Shown: positions 29,091 to 38,885, numbered from the stretch's first letter. The stretch is 64,000 bases of DNA from CAYQUC01 sp964514215 (GCA_964514215.1 CAZEPW010000005.1:41822-105821); one strand, 5' to 3'. A program made the numbers and translations. The notes: a model not told the origin generated them from the letters alone.

Positions 29091-29964
29091 AACCAATAGA
29101 AACACAATTTTATCAGAACAATGTAAAATCATCTCGCACGATGAATTTAAAGCTAAACAATTTATTATAAAACTTCACGCACCACAAATCGCCAAACGAG
29201 CACTGGCCGGGAGTTTTGTGCACATACAGTCTGACAAATCATTACCAATGCGCCGCCCCATATCAATCATGCAGGCTGATCCAGAAGCGGGCACAATCAC
29301 ATTATTGTATAAAGTATTAGGACACGGCACGCAGTTATTATCACAACGAAAAATTGATGAGTCACTCGATATTCTCGGACCAATCGGAATGCCATTTGAA
29401 TTACACTCAGAAAAAACCATGCCGTTATTAATCGGTGGCGGTGTCGGTTTGCCACCAATGGTATTTATTGCTGAAACAATCAAAAAATTTAAAAACCAAT
29501 TTGAACCGTTTGTCATTATGGGATCAGAAGTGCCTTTTCCATTTCAGACACAACTATCAAAACTAACGGTAAACGGTATCCCTAATGATATTAATGCCAC
29601 AATGCCACTATTAGAAGAATGGAACATAGCCACAAGATTATGCAGCTTACAAAATTATACCGGCTGCTATCAAGGCTATGTAACCGATCTTGCTCGACTT
29701 TGGTTAGACAGTCTAAGCCCACAACAAATTGCTAAAGTTGAAATATTTTCTTGTGGTCCAACACCAATGCTCGCAGCAGTAACCAAACTGGCAAAACACT
29801 ATAATTTACCATGTCAGGTCTCTCTTGAAGAATACATGGCTTGTGCGGTAGGTGGCTGTGCTGGTTGTGTTGTTAAAATAAAAAATAAAGATGAGGTTGC
29901 AATGAAACGCGTCTGCGTTGATGGTCCGGTGTTTGATGCACATCAAGTAGCGATGTTTCAGTAA
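29083..29964 (+). CDS. pyrK: PyrK-like dihydroorotate dehydrogenase electron-transfer subunit
   Basis: About 293 residues of the ferredoxin-NADP reductase superfamily. It has the FAD motif MRRPISIM near residue 57, the NAD-site stretch LIGGGVGLPPMVFIAET, SCGPTPMLAAV, and a C-terminal [2Fe-2S] cluster motif ACAVGGCAGCVV with a fourth Cys in KRVCVDGPVF. PyrK couples class 1B dihydroorotate dehydrogenase to NAD. No pyrD is adjacent. I take ATG 29083, which overlaps the pyrC' stop; ATG 29050 would add 11 residues inside pyrC'. A terminator-like hairpin follows. Confidence 0.88.
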   Translation: MTKTNRNTILSEQCKIISHDEFKAKQFIIKLHAPQIAKRALAGSFVHIQSDKSLPMRRPISIMQADPEAGTITLLYKVLGHGTQLLSQRKIDESLDILGPIGMPFELHSEKTMPLLIGGGVGLPPMVFIAETIKKFKNQFEPFVIMGSEVPFPFQTQLSKLTVNGIPNDINATMPLLEEWNIATRLCSLQNYTGCYQGYVTDLARLWLDSLSPQQIAKVEIFSCGPTPMLAAVTKLAKHYNLPCQVSLEEYMACAVGGCAGCVVKIKNKDEVAMKRVCVDGPVFDAHQVAMFQ

Positions 29965-30012
29965 AACAAAGATCAGTAGAACAAATATTAACAAATAAAA
30001 TTTGGTTTAGCG

Positions 30013-30046
30013 ATTTAAAAGGGATTATTTCTAACCCCTTTTAAAT
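30013..30046 (+). terminator. Hairpin terminator after the pyr operon
   Basis: ATTTAAAAGGG pairs perfectly (11 bp) with CCCTTTTAAAT around a 12-base loop, 49 bp after the pyrK stop. The A/T flanks make it work in either direction, so it may also end the Gly/Ser repeat gene coming from the right (stop at 30078). Confidence 0.7.
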
Positions 30047-30077
30047 AGAGTAAAATTTATTTTCTAAACTTTACTAA

Positions 30078-30849
30078 CTAGCGTGTTCCAAAACGGCTGA
30101 ACGAGGAGCTACTACCAGTACTGCTGCTACCACCGAATGGTAAACCGCCGCCGGTTGAACTTCCGCCACCCATTGGTGAACCGCCAGCACTACTTCCGCC
30201 GCCGATTGGTAAACCACCAGCTGAGCTACCGCCACCGATTGGTAAACCACCACCAGCTGAGCTACCACCAGGGAATCCACCAGCAGAGCTTCCACCGCCT
30301 GTTGGTAAACCACCACCAGTTGAACTACCACCACCGATTGGTAATCNNNNNNNNNNNNNNNNNNNNNNNNNNNNNNNNNNNNNNNNNNNNNNNNNNNNNN
30401 NNNNNNNNNNNNNNNNNNNNNNNNNNNNNNNNNNNNNNNNNNNNNNCGCCAGCACTGCTTCCGCCACCCATTGGTGAACCGCCACCAGTTGAACTGCCGC
30501 CGCCAATTGGTAATCCACCATCGGTTGAGCTTCCACCACCGATTGGTAATCCGCCAGCACTGCTTCCGCCACCCATTGGTGAACCGCCACCAGTTGAACT
30601 GCCGCCACCAATTGGTAATCCACCATCGGTTGAGCTTCCGCCACCCATTGGTGAACCGCCACCGGTTGAACTTCCGCCGCCAATTGGTAATCCACCAGCA
30701 CTGCTTCCACCACCGAATGGCGAGCCACTAGTGCTTCCGCCATTGTCATGAGAACCGGCTACAGCAACATTCATGCTAGCTAATGTAATTAATGATGCGC
30801 CAATAGCTAAAACTATTGGTTTTAAAATAGGTAAAGTTACTTTAGTCAT
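30078..30849 (-). CDS. Secreted Gly/Ser-rich repeat protein, split by an assembly gap
   Basis: The start at 30849 has a good AAGGAAAA ribosome site and a clear signal peptide (residues 1-31, ending AVAG). The rest is low-complexity repeats of about 24 residues alternating GGLPIGGGSST and GGGSPMGGGSS blocks, ending SSSFSRFGTR at the stop. A 100-N gap (30347-30446) breaks it; the frames on either side differ only because 100 is not a multiple of three. Any real gap length divisible by three restores one frame, so this is one gene and not a pseudogene. No function is recognised; it may be a surface or matrix protein. Neighbours give no hint. Confidence 0.75.
30347..30446. other. Assembly gap (100 N) in the Gly/Ser repeat gene
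   Basis: A placeholder gap lying in the middle of the repetitive coding region, where short reads cannot be placed uniquely. True repeat number is unknown. Confidence 0.9.
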
Positions 30850-31355
30850 TTCGTTTTCCTTTTTTTTGTAATCAACGATAAAAATCTACTGATCAAAACT
30901 CAAAATACTTCTGATACCAAATTACGAGATGGATACTTACAATTTCCCTAACCATCCATAATTTTCATTACTGTAAATCAATCTCAAAAATGAATATGCG
31001 TACACTATCACAATAGTGGGATTAATTCCCACTTTAATTAAGAGAAAAATGGTAGCTGACAATATTCAAACAATTACAGAATAATACTGGGAAGTATTGT
31101 TTAAGTTATGCACTGAAAGTCGTAATAAAAGTTATCTATTAAGTTCAAAATAACGTTAACTGTGTGAAAAAAATACAGTTATTAGTTGACGGGTGAAATG
31201 AATAAATTGAAATCTGTCAGTATAACGCTAGTGATGATTTTATCGAAACACCAGTATGCATGACATTAAGCAATAACATCAACACGGACATACGGGTGAA
31301 ATATGGACAAAATTCCCACAAATTATAAATAAGCCTCGGTTTCAGAACGATCCAT
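30850..31355. other. Intergenic region with a short hairpin at 31015-31033
   Basis: 506 bp between the Gly/Ser gene start and the SHOCT gene stop. It should contain the leftward promoter of the Gly/Ser gene. An inverted repeat AGTGGGA/TCCCACT with a 5-base loop lies at 31015-31033 and could be an operator or the terminator of the SHOCT gene. I see no other gene or RNA in it. Confidence 0.5.
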
Positions 31356-31958
31356 TCAAGCATGTAATAAAATTTGCTTGCTTTGTTCATACTCGGATTT
31401 ACTGATCACTCCTTGTTCAGATAGGCGACGTAAAGTCTTTAATTCACCGGCTCGTTGTCGCTTTGGATCGAGCTGCCTATTTTGACAAGTAATTATAATC
31501 TCATTCTCTAAATCGTCGATGAACGATTTGTATGAGTTACGGTTAGGATTGGAAATTAAAATTTCAACTATCGGCAGTTTAGAATGCCGGGTTGTAAAAA
31601 CTCGTTTACGATTAGAAAAAACTAAAAATAACAACGTGAAAATTATAAATAAGATAACCACCAGCACCAAAAAATATTTCTTATATTCAATAATAATAGC
31701 ATCGGTAATAAATTGAGATGTTGCCAATGTGGCGACAACCGCAATAAGCGAAATCATCATCGCCACCATCCAATGCCAGGCGAGATTAATTTGAGTACGA
31801 CTATCTGGACTAAGCGCAATTAAATCAATATCAAATTTAGTTTTTCCCCGCGTTTTTAATTGCTCAATACTGATATGACTTCCTGATTTAATAATAAAGT
31901 TATTTTTTCCATGAAATAACTTATTTTGATACAACATCGAACCTGAAATACTGCTCAT
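31356..31958 (-). CDS. SHOCT-domain membrane protein
   Basis: A 200-residue protein with an N-terminal polar segment, two transmembrane helices (about residues 63-83 and 94-114) and a cytoplasmic tail. It ends in a SHOCT motif (ELKTLRRLSEQGVISKSEYEQSKQ), a short helical module found at protein termini and thought to aid oligomerisation. ATG at 31958 follows GTAGGA. It stands alone. Function unknown. Confidence 0.75.
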   Translation of the reverse strand: MSSISGSMLYQNKLFHGKNNFIIKSGSHISIEQLKTRGKTKFDIDLIALSPDSRTQINLAWHWMVAMMISLIAVVATLATSQFITDAIIIEYKKYFLVLVVILFIIFTLLFLVFSNRKRVFTTRHSKLPIVEILISNPNRNSYKSFIDDLENEIIITCQNRQLDPKRQRAGELKTLRRLSEQGVISKSEYEQSKQILLHA

Positions 31959-32185
31959 AAATCCTACTCAGTGGTTTTGTGCTTATTATGTTCTTGAATA
32001 AACTGTGGTTATTTTTAAATCATATAAAATAAGTCTAGCGTACTTAACTTTAAAGTGAATGTGAGGTAATTATCACTTTACTAAAATTTATTTAACTTAA
32101 ATATATCAAGTTTATTGATCATTTTGCCGATAGTAATTGATATCGATTAATTCGATTAATTTAAATAATTCTAAAGGTGAATTGA

Positions 32186-33034
32186 ATGGCGTTGCTTAAT
32201 GCAAGAGACATGATCGAAGATCACGCCGATCTGGTTAGTCTTCCAGAAATAGCATTACGCCTAAACCGGTTAATCGATGATCCCGCTGCCACGGCAGAAG
32301 ACATTGCTAAATTAATTTCACAAGATGCCGCATTAACCATACGCTTATTAAAAATTGTTAATAGCCCTTTTTACAATTTTGCATCGCAAGTTGACACGGT
32401 TAATAAAGCCATTTCAATTATTGGTACACGCGAGCTGCGTGATCTGGTAATGGCAACTGCTGTTATAGAAAAGTTTAATCGCATACCTCAAGGGCTTGCA
32501 AGCCCCGAAAGCTTTTGGCGACATAATATTGCTTGTGCAACCGCTGCTCGCACCGTTGCCAAGCAACTCAAAATAAAAAATGCTGAGCCCTTATATATTG
32601 CAGGCTTATTACACGACATAGGTAAACTAGTGATGTATCTTGCATCACCGGATTTATCCCGACAAGTGCTCGAACTGATGAAACTTCCTGACGCGGATAT
32701 CAGTAAACTGGAAAAAATTGCCTTTGGCTTTTGCCATGGCGAGCTTGGCGCTGAATTAATTAAAACTTGGAATTTACCTGATATGCTGCAAACAACAACT
32801 AGGCACCATCATAACCCATCCGATGCGGAGCACTATGTTACTCAGGTGTCGATTATTCATTTAGCCAATAAAATAGCCAACTCAATCGAAACACCATTTT
32901 CACTTGATGATGATCTACCTATTAGTTGTAATATCTGGATGTTATTGGATTGTGAAGAATCGGATTTAGACGAATTTACCGAACAATCAAACTCAAACTA
33001 TCAAGACACCGTTGAGTTAATTTACTCTAGGTAA
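32186..33034 (+). CDS. HDOD-domain signalling protein
   Basis: A 282-residue protein almost entirely an HDOD domain: LPEIALRLNRLIDDPAATAEDIAKLISQDAALTIRLLKIVNS at the start, then LYIAGLLHDIGKLVMYL near residue 138 and the following helical region TRHHHNPSD. HDOD proteins resemble HD phosphohydrolases and take part in signalling, often with c-di-GMP or chemosensory systems; catalytic activity is usually doubtful. ATG at 32186 has AAAGGTGA upstream. Monocistronic. Confidence 0.9.
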   Translation: MALLNARDMIEDHADLVSLPEIALRLNRLIDDPAATAEDIAKLISQDAALTIRLLKIVNSPFYNFASQVDTVNKAISIIGTRELRDLVMATAVIEKFNRIPQGLASPESFWRHNIACATAARTVAKQLKIKNAEPLYIAGLLHDIGKLVMYLASPDLSRQVLELMKLPDADISKLEKIAFGFCHGELGAELIKTWNLPDMLQTTTRHHHNPSDAEHYVTQVSIIHLANKIANSIETPFSLDDDLPISCNIWMLLDCEESDLDEFTEQSNSNYQDTVELIYSR

Positions 33035-33127
33035 TAACATCCACTCTACAGCCCACTATAAATCTCGAAAAAAATGCTTATTTGTATAATGTTTTTAAAC
33101 CGGATTATCAAATTTAAATAACGCCAT

Positions 33128-33646
33128 TTAAAAACTAACAACAATAATGACTTCATATAAAATTAACGTGGTGTAGATTGAAACGATACCATAAATTATA
33201 TGACGCACTTGTAGACCATAATAAACTTGGTAATGTTTATGCAAGACTAATATAACCATACCAAGTGCTGTTATAATATATTTACTAAAAATGAAACCGT
33301 ATAAGCCTAAGCCGATTAGTTTATTGGCAAAATAATTTAACTCAACACCACCGGCATCCAAAATTTCTAATGTTAAAAAAGCATCGAGCAGACTAAATAA
33401 AATTACCGTAATTGAAATTAATAATAAGTGCGGTTCATGCCGATCTAAATAGTTAAACCTACTTTGATCAATATTACGACGATGATAAGTTCGTGCACCC
33501 CGGTAAAAAAATCGTTCAATGACATTTAACTGGGTGACTCGCCTATCTAATTGATAACGCCGACAATGATCACCTGCCCATTCGGTATGCTGTTCACCAG
33601 TATCATTTTTACACACCGCAATTTCTTCTAAATTAAAATTTTTCAT
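33128..33646 (-). CDS. DUF5658 membrane protein
   Basis: A 172-residue protein with a polar N-terminus (about 70 residues, rich in Arg) and three to four membrane helices. The DUF5658 signature is the segment LLDAFLTLEILDAGGVELNYFANKLI near residue 95. Function unknown. It converges with the HDOD gene (94-bp gap between stops). Start at ATG 33646 has no strong ribosome site. Confidence 0.75.
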   Translation of the reverse strand: MKNFNLEEIAVCKNDTGEQHTEWAGDHCRRYQLDRRVTQLNVIERFFYRGARTYHRRNIDQSRFNYLDRHEPHLLLISITVILFSLLDAFLTLEILDAGGVELNYFANKLIGLGLYGFIFSKYIITALGMVILVLHKHYQVYYGLQVRHIIYGIVSIYTTLILYEVIIVVSF

Positions 33647-33969
33647 AACTTACAACTAAAACACAATTATTACCATTAATGAAATCAGAGAATTTTGGGG
33701 GGCAATAACTCTATAAATAATATCGAAGTAACTCAAACCTGATAAGAAATAACACGATGCCAGCAATGACACACCACCTTTAATAAACCTTTTTCTTACG
33801 CAACACTAAGCTAAAATGACCAAAGTCATTTTGACATAATGTCGACCAGTTCACAATTGGGGGTAAATATAGATTATTTTATAATAAATTCAATGACTTA
33901 AAAATATGGCTTAACGAAAGCAGGATGATGAAATAAACCATTTAATCGGTTTCTAAAACAGTGTTTCAG
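33647..33969. other. Intergenic region downstream of pilU with a weak hairpin at 33813-33832
   Basis: 323 bp between the DUF5658 start and the pilU stop. AAAATGAC and GTCATTTT form a perfect 8-bp stem with a CAAA loop at 33813-33832; read leftward it is followed by TTTTAG and could end the pilT-pilU transcript. The promoter of the DUF5658 gene should also be here. Nothing else is visible. Confidence 0.45.
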
Positions 33970-35094
33970 CTATTCTGTCTCTTGTATGGTAACACCATCA
34001 AGTGCTGCAGACATTGAAGCAGGATCGCCTTGTGAGTCACCCAATTTAATCATTAAACGTAATTCATTAGCCGAATCAGCGTGGTTTATGGCATCTTCAT
34101 AGGTAATGTTACCTTCAGTATAAAGTTTAAACAACGCTTGATCGAAAGTTACCATGCCTTGTTGACCCGATTTTGACATAAGCTCTTTTAATTTTACAAC
34201 TTCACCTTTGCGAATTAAATCGGAAGCCAGTGGCGAATTAATTAGCACTTCGGATGCCATCACCCGACCTTTGCCATCTGGAGTTGGAATTAATTGTTGC
34301 GCAACTAAGGATTTTAAATTTAAAGATAAATCCATTAATAATTGTTGGCGACGCTCATCGGGGAAAAAGTTAATAATACGATCCAATGCTTGGTTAGCAT
34401 TATTCGCATGTAGTGTTGCCAAACAAAGATGACCAGTTTCAGCAAAAATAATCGCGTGATCCATTGTTTCTCGAGTACGAATTTCGCCAATTAAGATAAC
34501 ATCGGGAGCTTGCCTAAGGGTATTTTTAAGCGCAATCTCAAACGACTCGGTATCAATGCCAACTTCGCGTTGTGAAATAATACAACCCTGGTGCTGGTGA
34601 ATAAATTCAATTGGATCTTCAATACTAATGATGTGCCCGGTACTGTTTTGATTTCTAAAACCAATCATCGCCGCCAGAGAGGTTGATTTACCGGAACCAG
34701 TAGCACCAACAAAGATAACCAAACCACGTTTGGTCATCGCCAAATCTTTAATGATTGGCGGCAGGTTTAATTCTTCGATAGTTGGAATGGTTGTTTCAAT
34801 TTTACGTAGCACCATACCGGCGTGATTACGCTGTTGAAAAGCACTCACCCGAAAACGACCAATACCAGAAGCACTTAACGCAAAATTACATTCGTTTTCT
34901 TTTTCAAACTGTTCGCGTTGCTTTGGTGTCATAATGGAAAACACAATTTCTTTAGCTTGAAGCGGTGTTAAGCTGGCTTGTGATACCGGTGTGATTTTTC
35001 CATGCACTTTTAAACTTGGCGCGACACCCGCTGTTATAAACAAATCAGAGGCATTTTTGTGTACCATCAGTTTTAATAGTGAATCAAAATCCAT
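33970..35094 (-). CDS. pilU: PilU, type IV pilus retraction ATPase (PilT-dependent)
   Basis: A 374-residue AAA-type secretion ATPase. Walker A is GATGSGKSTS near residue 135; the Asp-box and Walker B lie in APDVILIGEIRTRETMDHAI, and the His-box in ATLHANNANQAL. The acidic C-terminal tail distinguishes PilU from PilT. PilU hexamers assist PilT in pulling back the pilus. ATG at 35094 follows TAGGA. It is 74 bp downstream of pilT, as in Pseudomonas. Confidence 0.96.
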   Translation of the reverse strand: MDFDSLLKLMVHKNASDLFITAGVAPSLKVHGKITPVSQASLTPLQAKEIVFSIMTPKQREQFEKENECNFALSASGIGRFRVSAFQQRNHAGMVLRKIETTIPTIEELNLPPIIKDLAMTKRGLVIFVGATGSGKSTSLAAMIGFRNQNSTGHIISIEDPIEFIHQHQGCIISQREVGIDTESFEIALKNTLRQAPDVILIGEIRTRETMDHAIIFAETGHLCLATLHANNANQALDRIINFFPDERRQQLLMDLSLNLKSLVAQQLIPTPDGKGRVMASEVLINSPLASDLIRKGEVVKLKELMSKSGQQGMVTFDQALFKLYTEGNITYEDAINHADSANELRLMIKLGDSQGDPASMSAALDGVTIQETE

Positions 35095-35168
35095 AATTTA
35101 ATCCTATTGCTATATCTCAGTTATAGTTTAATTTTAAAAAGTTAATTGCCAACTTAATGTCGAAATGA

Positions 35169-36206
35169 TTACGAAAAATCATCTTTGTTCATCGCTCGCA
35201 TTCGGGCATCTTGTTTACTAATCACACCACGTTGCACTAAATCTAATAAATTTTGATCTAAAGTCTGCATTCCAATACCTTGTCCAGTTTGAATTGCCGA
35301 ATACATTTGTGCCACTTTATCTTCACGAATTAAATTTCGTATCGCCGGTGTACCAATCATAATTTCATGTGCCGCTACCCGGCCGCCACCAATTTTCTTG
35401 ATTAATGTTTGTGAAATAACTGCCCGTAATGATTCCGATAACATGGAACGCACCATGTCTTTTTCGGCAGCGGGAAACACATCAATAATCCGATCGATGG
35501 TTTTTGCAGCAGAGCTGGTATGCAAGGTGCCAAATACTAAATGCCCGGTTTCAGCAGCCGTTAATGCCAAGCGAATGGTTTCTAAGTCACGTAATTCGCC
35601 CACTAGAATAATATCGGGATCTTCACGCAAAGCAGAACGAAGTGCTTCATTAAAACCTAGAGTATCGCGATGAACTTCGCGCTGATTAACCAAACACTTT
35701 TTGCTCTCATGAACAAATTCAATCGGATCTTCTACTGTTAAGATATGGCCATACTCACTGTTATTCTTATAATCGACCATAGCAGCCAAGGTGGTCGACT
35801 TACCGGATCCAGTTGGTCCAGTCACTAATACCATCCCCCGTGGATTATCAGATATATCTTTAAATATTGGTGGTGTACTGAGTTCCTCTAAACTTAATAT
35901 ATTTGATGGAATGGTTCGAAAAACAGCTCCAGCACCACGATTATGATTAAATGCATTCACCCGAAATCGAGCCACACCTTTTATTTCAAATGAAAAATCC
36001 GTTTCAAAGAACTCTTCAAAATCTTTACGTTGCTTATCGCTCATTATATCGTACACCAAGGAATGCACTATTTTATGCTCCATTGGCGGTACGTTTATGC
36101 GTCGAATATCACCATCAACTCGTATCATGGGTGGTAATCCTGCAGATAAGTGCAAATCGGAAGCACCATTTTTAACACTAAACGCAAGTAATTCTGTTAT
36201 ATCCAT
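35169..36206 (-). CDS. pilT: PilT, type IV pilus retraction ATPase
   Basis: A 345-residue hexameric ATPase powering pilus retraction and twitching. It has NGASDLHLSAG near residue 13, Walker A GPTGSGKSTT near 130, DPDIILVGELRDLETI, HLVFGTLHTSSAAKTIDRI, and the PilT-specific AIRNLIRE motif near residue 290. First gene of the pilT-pilU pair; divergent from yggS with 171 bp between starts. Works with the Pil-Chp genes at the left end of the window. Confidence 0.97.
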   Translation of the reverse strand: MDITELLAFSVKNGASDLHLSAGLPPMIRVDGDIRRINVPPMEHKIVHSLVYDIMSDKQRKDFEEFFETDFSFEIKGVARFRVNAFNHNRGAGAVFRTIPSNILSLEELSTPPIFKDISDNPRGMVLVTGPTGSGKSTTLAAMVDYKNNSEYGHILTVEDPIEFVHESKKCLVNQREVHRDTLGFNEALRSALREDPDIILVGELRDLETIRLALTAAETGHLVFGTLHTSSAAKTIDRIIDVFPAAEKDMVRSMLSESLRAVISQTLIKKIGGGRVAAHEIMIGTPAIRNLIREDKVAQMYSAIQTGQGIGMQTLDQNLLDLVQRGVISKQDARMRAMNKDDFS

Positions 36207-36377
36207 CGGTATTTTATTTTCCTATACTCATCACTAACAATTCCAGTGATTCTTGATTCGACAATTTTTTATTAATATACAATACAATCGGTTTATCGGT
36301 CATCTTTCATTATTCTATAGTCTGCCAGATAAAGATATTGGTGTCTTTTACCTATAGTTAACAAGTAAACTAGCGAA

Positions 36378-37079
36378 ATGACAAGGAACAACATCCAAAA
36401 CCGTGTAAACAATGTGCTATCTCGTATCAACACTGCAAAAAACCAGTTTAATCGAAATACACAGCCAATAAAATTATTGGCCGTGAGTAAAACTCAAACT
36501 ATTCCGGCCATAGAGCAAGCACTTACTTCAGGTTTATCAAGTTTTGGTGAAAATTATCTGCAAGATGCACTTCCCAAAATTGAACACTTTAATAACCTTG
36601 CTGAATATCAAAATATTGAATGGCATTTTATAGGTCCGATTCAATCCAATAAAACCGCCAAAATTGCCGAAAGTTTTGATTGGGTACACAGCGTTGATCG
36701 GTTATCAATTGCCCAAAGATTAAATAAACAACGTCCAAACACCTTAACCAAGCTAAATATTTGCATCCAAGTCAATATTGATAACGCAGCTAAGAAATCA
36801 GGAATTCAAGTACAAGATACAATTAAATTTGCCGAACAAATCCAGCTACTGCCAAATTTAAATTTACGCGGTTTAATGACCGTGCCTGAACCAAGCACAG
36901 AATTATCACAACAACGGCTGCCTTTTCATCAGCTGTTTAAGCTCTATGAAACACTCAAACAACAGGGATTTGAACTAGACACTTTATCAATGGGCATGTC
37001 ATCCGATTTAGAGGCCGCCATTGCCGAAGGCAGCACTCTGGTTCGTATCGGTACGGATATTTTTGGTGCGCGCCACTAA
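36378..37079 (+). CDS. yggS: YggS/PLPBP, pyridoxal phosphate homeostasis protein
   Basis: A 233-residue PLP-binding protein with lysine K38 in LLAVSKTQ, FGENYLQDA, WHFIGPIQSNK, SVDRLSIA, and the phosphate-binding SMGMSSDLEAAI followed by STLVRIGTDIFG. No enzymatic activity is known for the family; it buffers PLP and affects amino acid pools. It is the start of the conserved yggS-proC-yggT-yggU run. Confidence 0.96.
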   Translation: MTRNNIQNRVNNVLSRINTAKNQFNRNTQPIKLLAVSKTQTIPAIEQALTSGLSSFGENYLQDALPKIEHFNNLAEYQNIEWHFIGPIQSNKTAKIAESFDWVHSVDRLSIAQRLNKQRPNTLTKLNICIQVNIDNAAKKSGIQVQDTIKFAEQIQLLPNLNLRGLMTVPEPSTELSQQRLPFHQLFKLYETLKQQGFELDTLSMGMSSDLEAAIAEGSTLVRIGTDIFGARH

Positions 37080-37147
37080 CATAATATAAACCGTTATAAT
37101 AACAACCGACTCTTTATTAAAACAACAGATTCAAGTAAATTAACACT

Positions 37148-37972
37148 ATGGATAAAAATAACAAAATAGCATTTATTGGCGGTGGCAATATGGCTCGCAG
37201 TCTTATCAGCGGGCTGATAAAAAGTGGCATTAACGCGCAGCAATTGCATGTATCCGAACCCGATGAACCGCATCGTGCGTTATTACATGCTGATTTTGGC
37301 GTTACCACCGGCAATTCAAACCAACAAGCTGTCACTAACGCCGATATTATTATTTTTGCAGTAAAACCCCAAGTTTTAAAAGATGTCATTTCTGAATTAG
37401 AAATAGCGACAACAACGGATAAATTGTTCATTAGCATTGCCGCCGGTATTCCCGAACCAAAAATTCGACAATGGCTCGGTTTTGATGCTGCCATCGTACG
37501 CTGCATGCCAAATACCCCGGCTTTAGTTGAGTCGGGCGCAACCGCATTATTTGCAAATAACAATGTCAATAATGAGCAACACGCAACAGCTGAATCAATA
37601 ATGCGCGCAGTAGGTCTCACTGTGTGGCTCGATAACGAAGTTGATATGGATGCCGTGACGGCCTTGTCTGGAAGTGGTCCGGCGTATTTTTTCTATGTCA
37701 TGCAAGCAATGGAACAATCAGCGATAAAAATGGGCTTGAAACCAGAAACCGCTCGAATACTGTGTCTACAAACAGCGCTTGGCGCAGCCAAACTGGCTAT
37801 CGAAGTTAAACAAGACCCAGCTGAACTTCGCCAAAAAGTCACTTCACCCGGCGGCACCACCGAGGCAGCTATTAAAGAGTTTGATAAAGGTGCTATGATG
37901 GAATTATTTTCACGAGGATTATTTGCAGCACAACAACGTGCAAAAACCTTGGCCGATGAATTAGGAGATTAA
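37148..37972 (+). CDS. proC: Pyrroline-5-carboxylate reductase
   Basis: A 274-residue NAD(P)H-dependent enzyme for the last step of proline synthesis. Rossmann motif IAFIGGGNMARSLISG is at the N-terminus; MPNTPALVESGA, the family signature ALSGSGPAYFFYVMQAM and TSPGGTTEAAI follow. It lies 68 bp after yggS and 7 bp before yggT, the common arrangement. Confidence 0.97.
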   Translation: MDKNNKIAFIGGGNMARSLISGLIKSGINAQQLHVSEPDEPHRALLHADFGVTTGNSNQQAVTNADIIIFAVKPQVLKDVISELEIATTTDKLFISIAAGIPEPKIRQWLGFDAAIVRCMPNTPALVESGATALFANNNVNNEQHATAESIMRAVGLTVWLDNEVDMDAVTALSGSGPAYFFYVMQAMEQSAIKMGLKPETARILCLQTALGAAKLAIEVKQDPAELRQKVTSPGGTTEAAIKEFDKGAMMELFSRGLFAAQQRAKTLADELGD

Positions 37973-37979
37973 CAATACA

Positions 37980-38561
37980 ATGTATTTTTTTAGTAGCGCA
38001 ACCGCTCTGGTGATCAAACTATTTCTTGGTTTTTTTATGTTTGCACTGATTGTTCGTTTTTTGATGCAGTTAGTGCGCGCAGATTACAACAATCCGGTAA
38101 GTTCCTTTATTGTTAAAGTCACTAATCCGGCTCTCAAACCACTCCGACGTTTCATACCCGGTTTATTTGGTGTTGATTTATCATCAATAATCTTAGTGTT
38201 TATCGTTCAAATAATCGAAATTGTCTTGGTTAATTTATTGCCGGGTAGACAACTGCCGGATCTCTTTAGTTTGCTAATGTTAACAATTGGTCAAGTTGCA
38301 GACACGGTCATTACTATTTATTTTATTTGCATCATGGTGGTAGTTATCGCCAGTTGGATAACTCAAGGATCATATAACCCAGTATTAAATTTGATTTACC
38401 AACTCATTAATCCCTTAATGCAACCGATTCGACGGATAATCCCTCCAATGTCAGGACTGGATTTATCACCATTGGTTGCCATTGCAGTATTAATTTTTGC
38501 AAAATTTTTAATCGCGGCACCAATATTATTCTATGCTGATCCATTAGGGACATACCGATAG
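37980..38561 (+). CDS. yggT: YggT family membrane protein
   Basis: A 193-residue protein made of two YGGT domains, each with two membrane helices and a short loop; the repeated loop reads NPALKPLRRFIPGLFGVDLS in the first half and NPLMQPIRRIIPPMSGLDLS in the second. Function is not settled; links to osmotic tolerance and cell division have been proposed. 7 bp after proC and 15 bp before yggU. Confidence 0.93.
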   Translation: MYFFSSATALVIKLFLGFFMFALIVRFLMQLVRADYNNPVSSFIVKVTNPALKPLRRFIPGLFGVDLSSIILVFIVQIIEIVLVNLLPGRQLPDLFSLLMLTIGQVADTVITIYFICIMVVVIASWITQGSYNPVLNLIYQLINPLMQPIRRIIPPMSGLDLSPLVAIAVLIFAKFLIAAPILFYADPLGTYR

Positions 38562-38576
38562 TTAACATAACGCCAC

Positions 38577-38885
38577 ATGGAATCCAAACAAAACACCCAG
38601 CCAGCCTGTATTTGGAGCAAAACAAATACACTTAAATTGCGAGTTTACATCCAAGCTAGCGCCAGTTGTGATAAAGTAATTGGGTTATATGGTAATTGCA
38701 TTAAAATTCGCTTAACTGCAAAACCACTCGATGGCGAAGCAAATAAACATTTAATTAAATATTTAGCAAAATGCTTTCAGATTAAAAAGAATCAGATTAA
38801 AATACTGCGAGGTAAAACAAGCCGTAGTAAAATTCTTAAAATTAAAAATGTGTCGAATATACCCGATAAATTTTGCTGCAATTAA
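38577..38885 (+). CDS. yggU: YggU (DUF167) family protein
   Basis: A 102-residue small protein with the DUF167 pattern: KLRVYIQASASCDKVIGL, KIRLTAKPLDGEANKHLIKYLAK and a basic C-terminal half GKTSRSKILKI. Function unknown. Last gene of the yggS operon. It ends 207 bp before the dynamin-like gene, with nothing recognisable between. Confidence 0.9.
   Translation: MESKQNTQPACIWSKTNTLKLRVYIQASASCDKVIGLYGNCIKIRLTAKPLDGEANKHLIKYLAKCFQIKKNQIKILRGKTSRSKILKIKNVSNIPDKFCCN

Noticed and set aside
30137..30751. Plus-strand Pro-rich frame opposite the Gly/Ser gene
   Set aside because: Shadow of GC-biased repeats on the minus strand; no signal peptide or ribosome site, whereas the minus-strand gene has both.
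30078..30849. Frameshift or pseudogene in the Gly/Ser protein
   Set aside because: The frame change falls exactly across a 100-N placeholder; a real gap of any multiple of three restores it.
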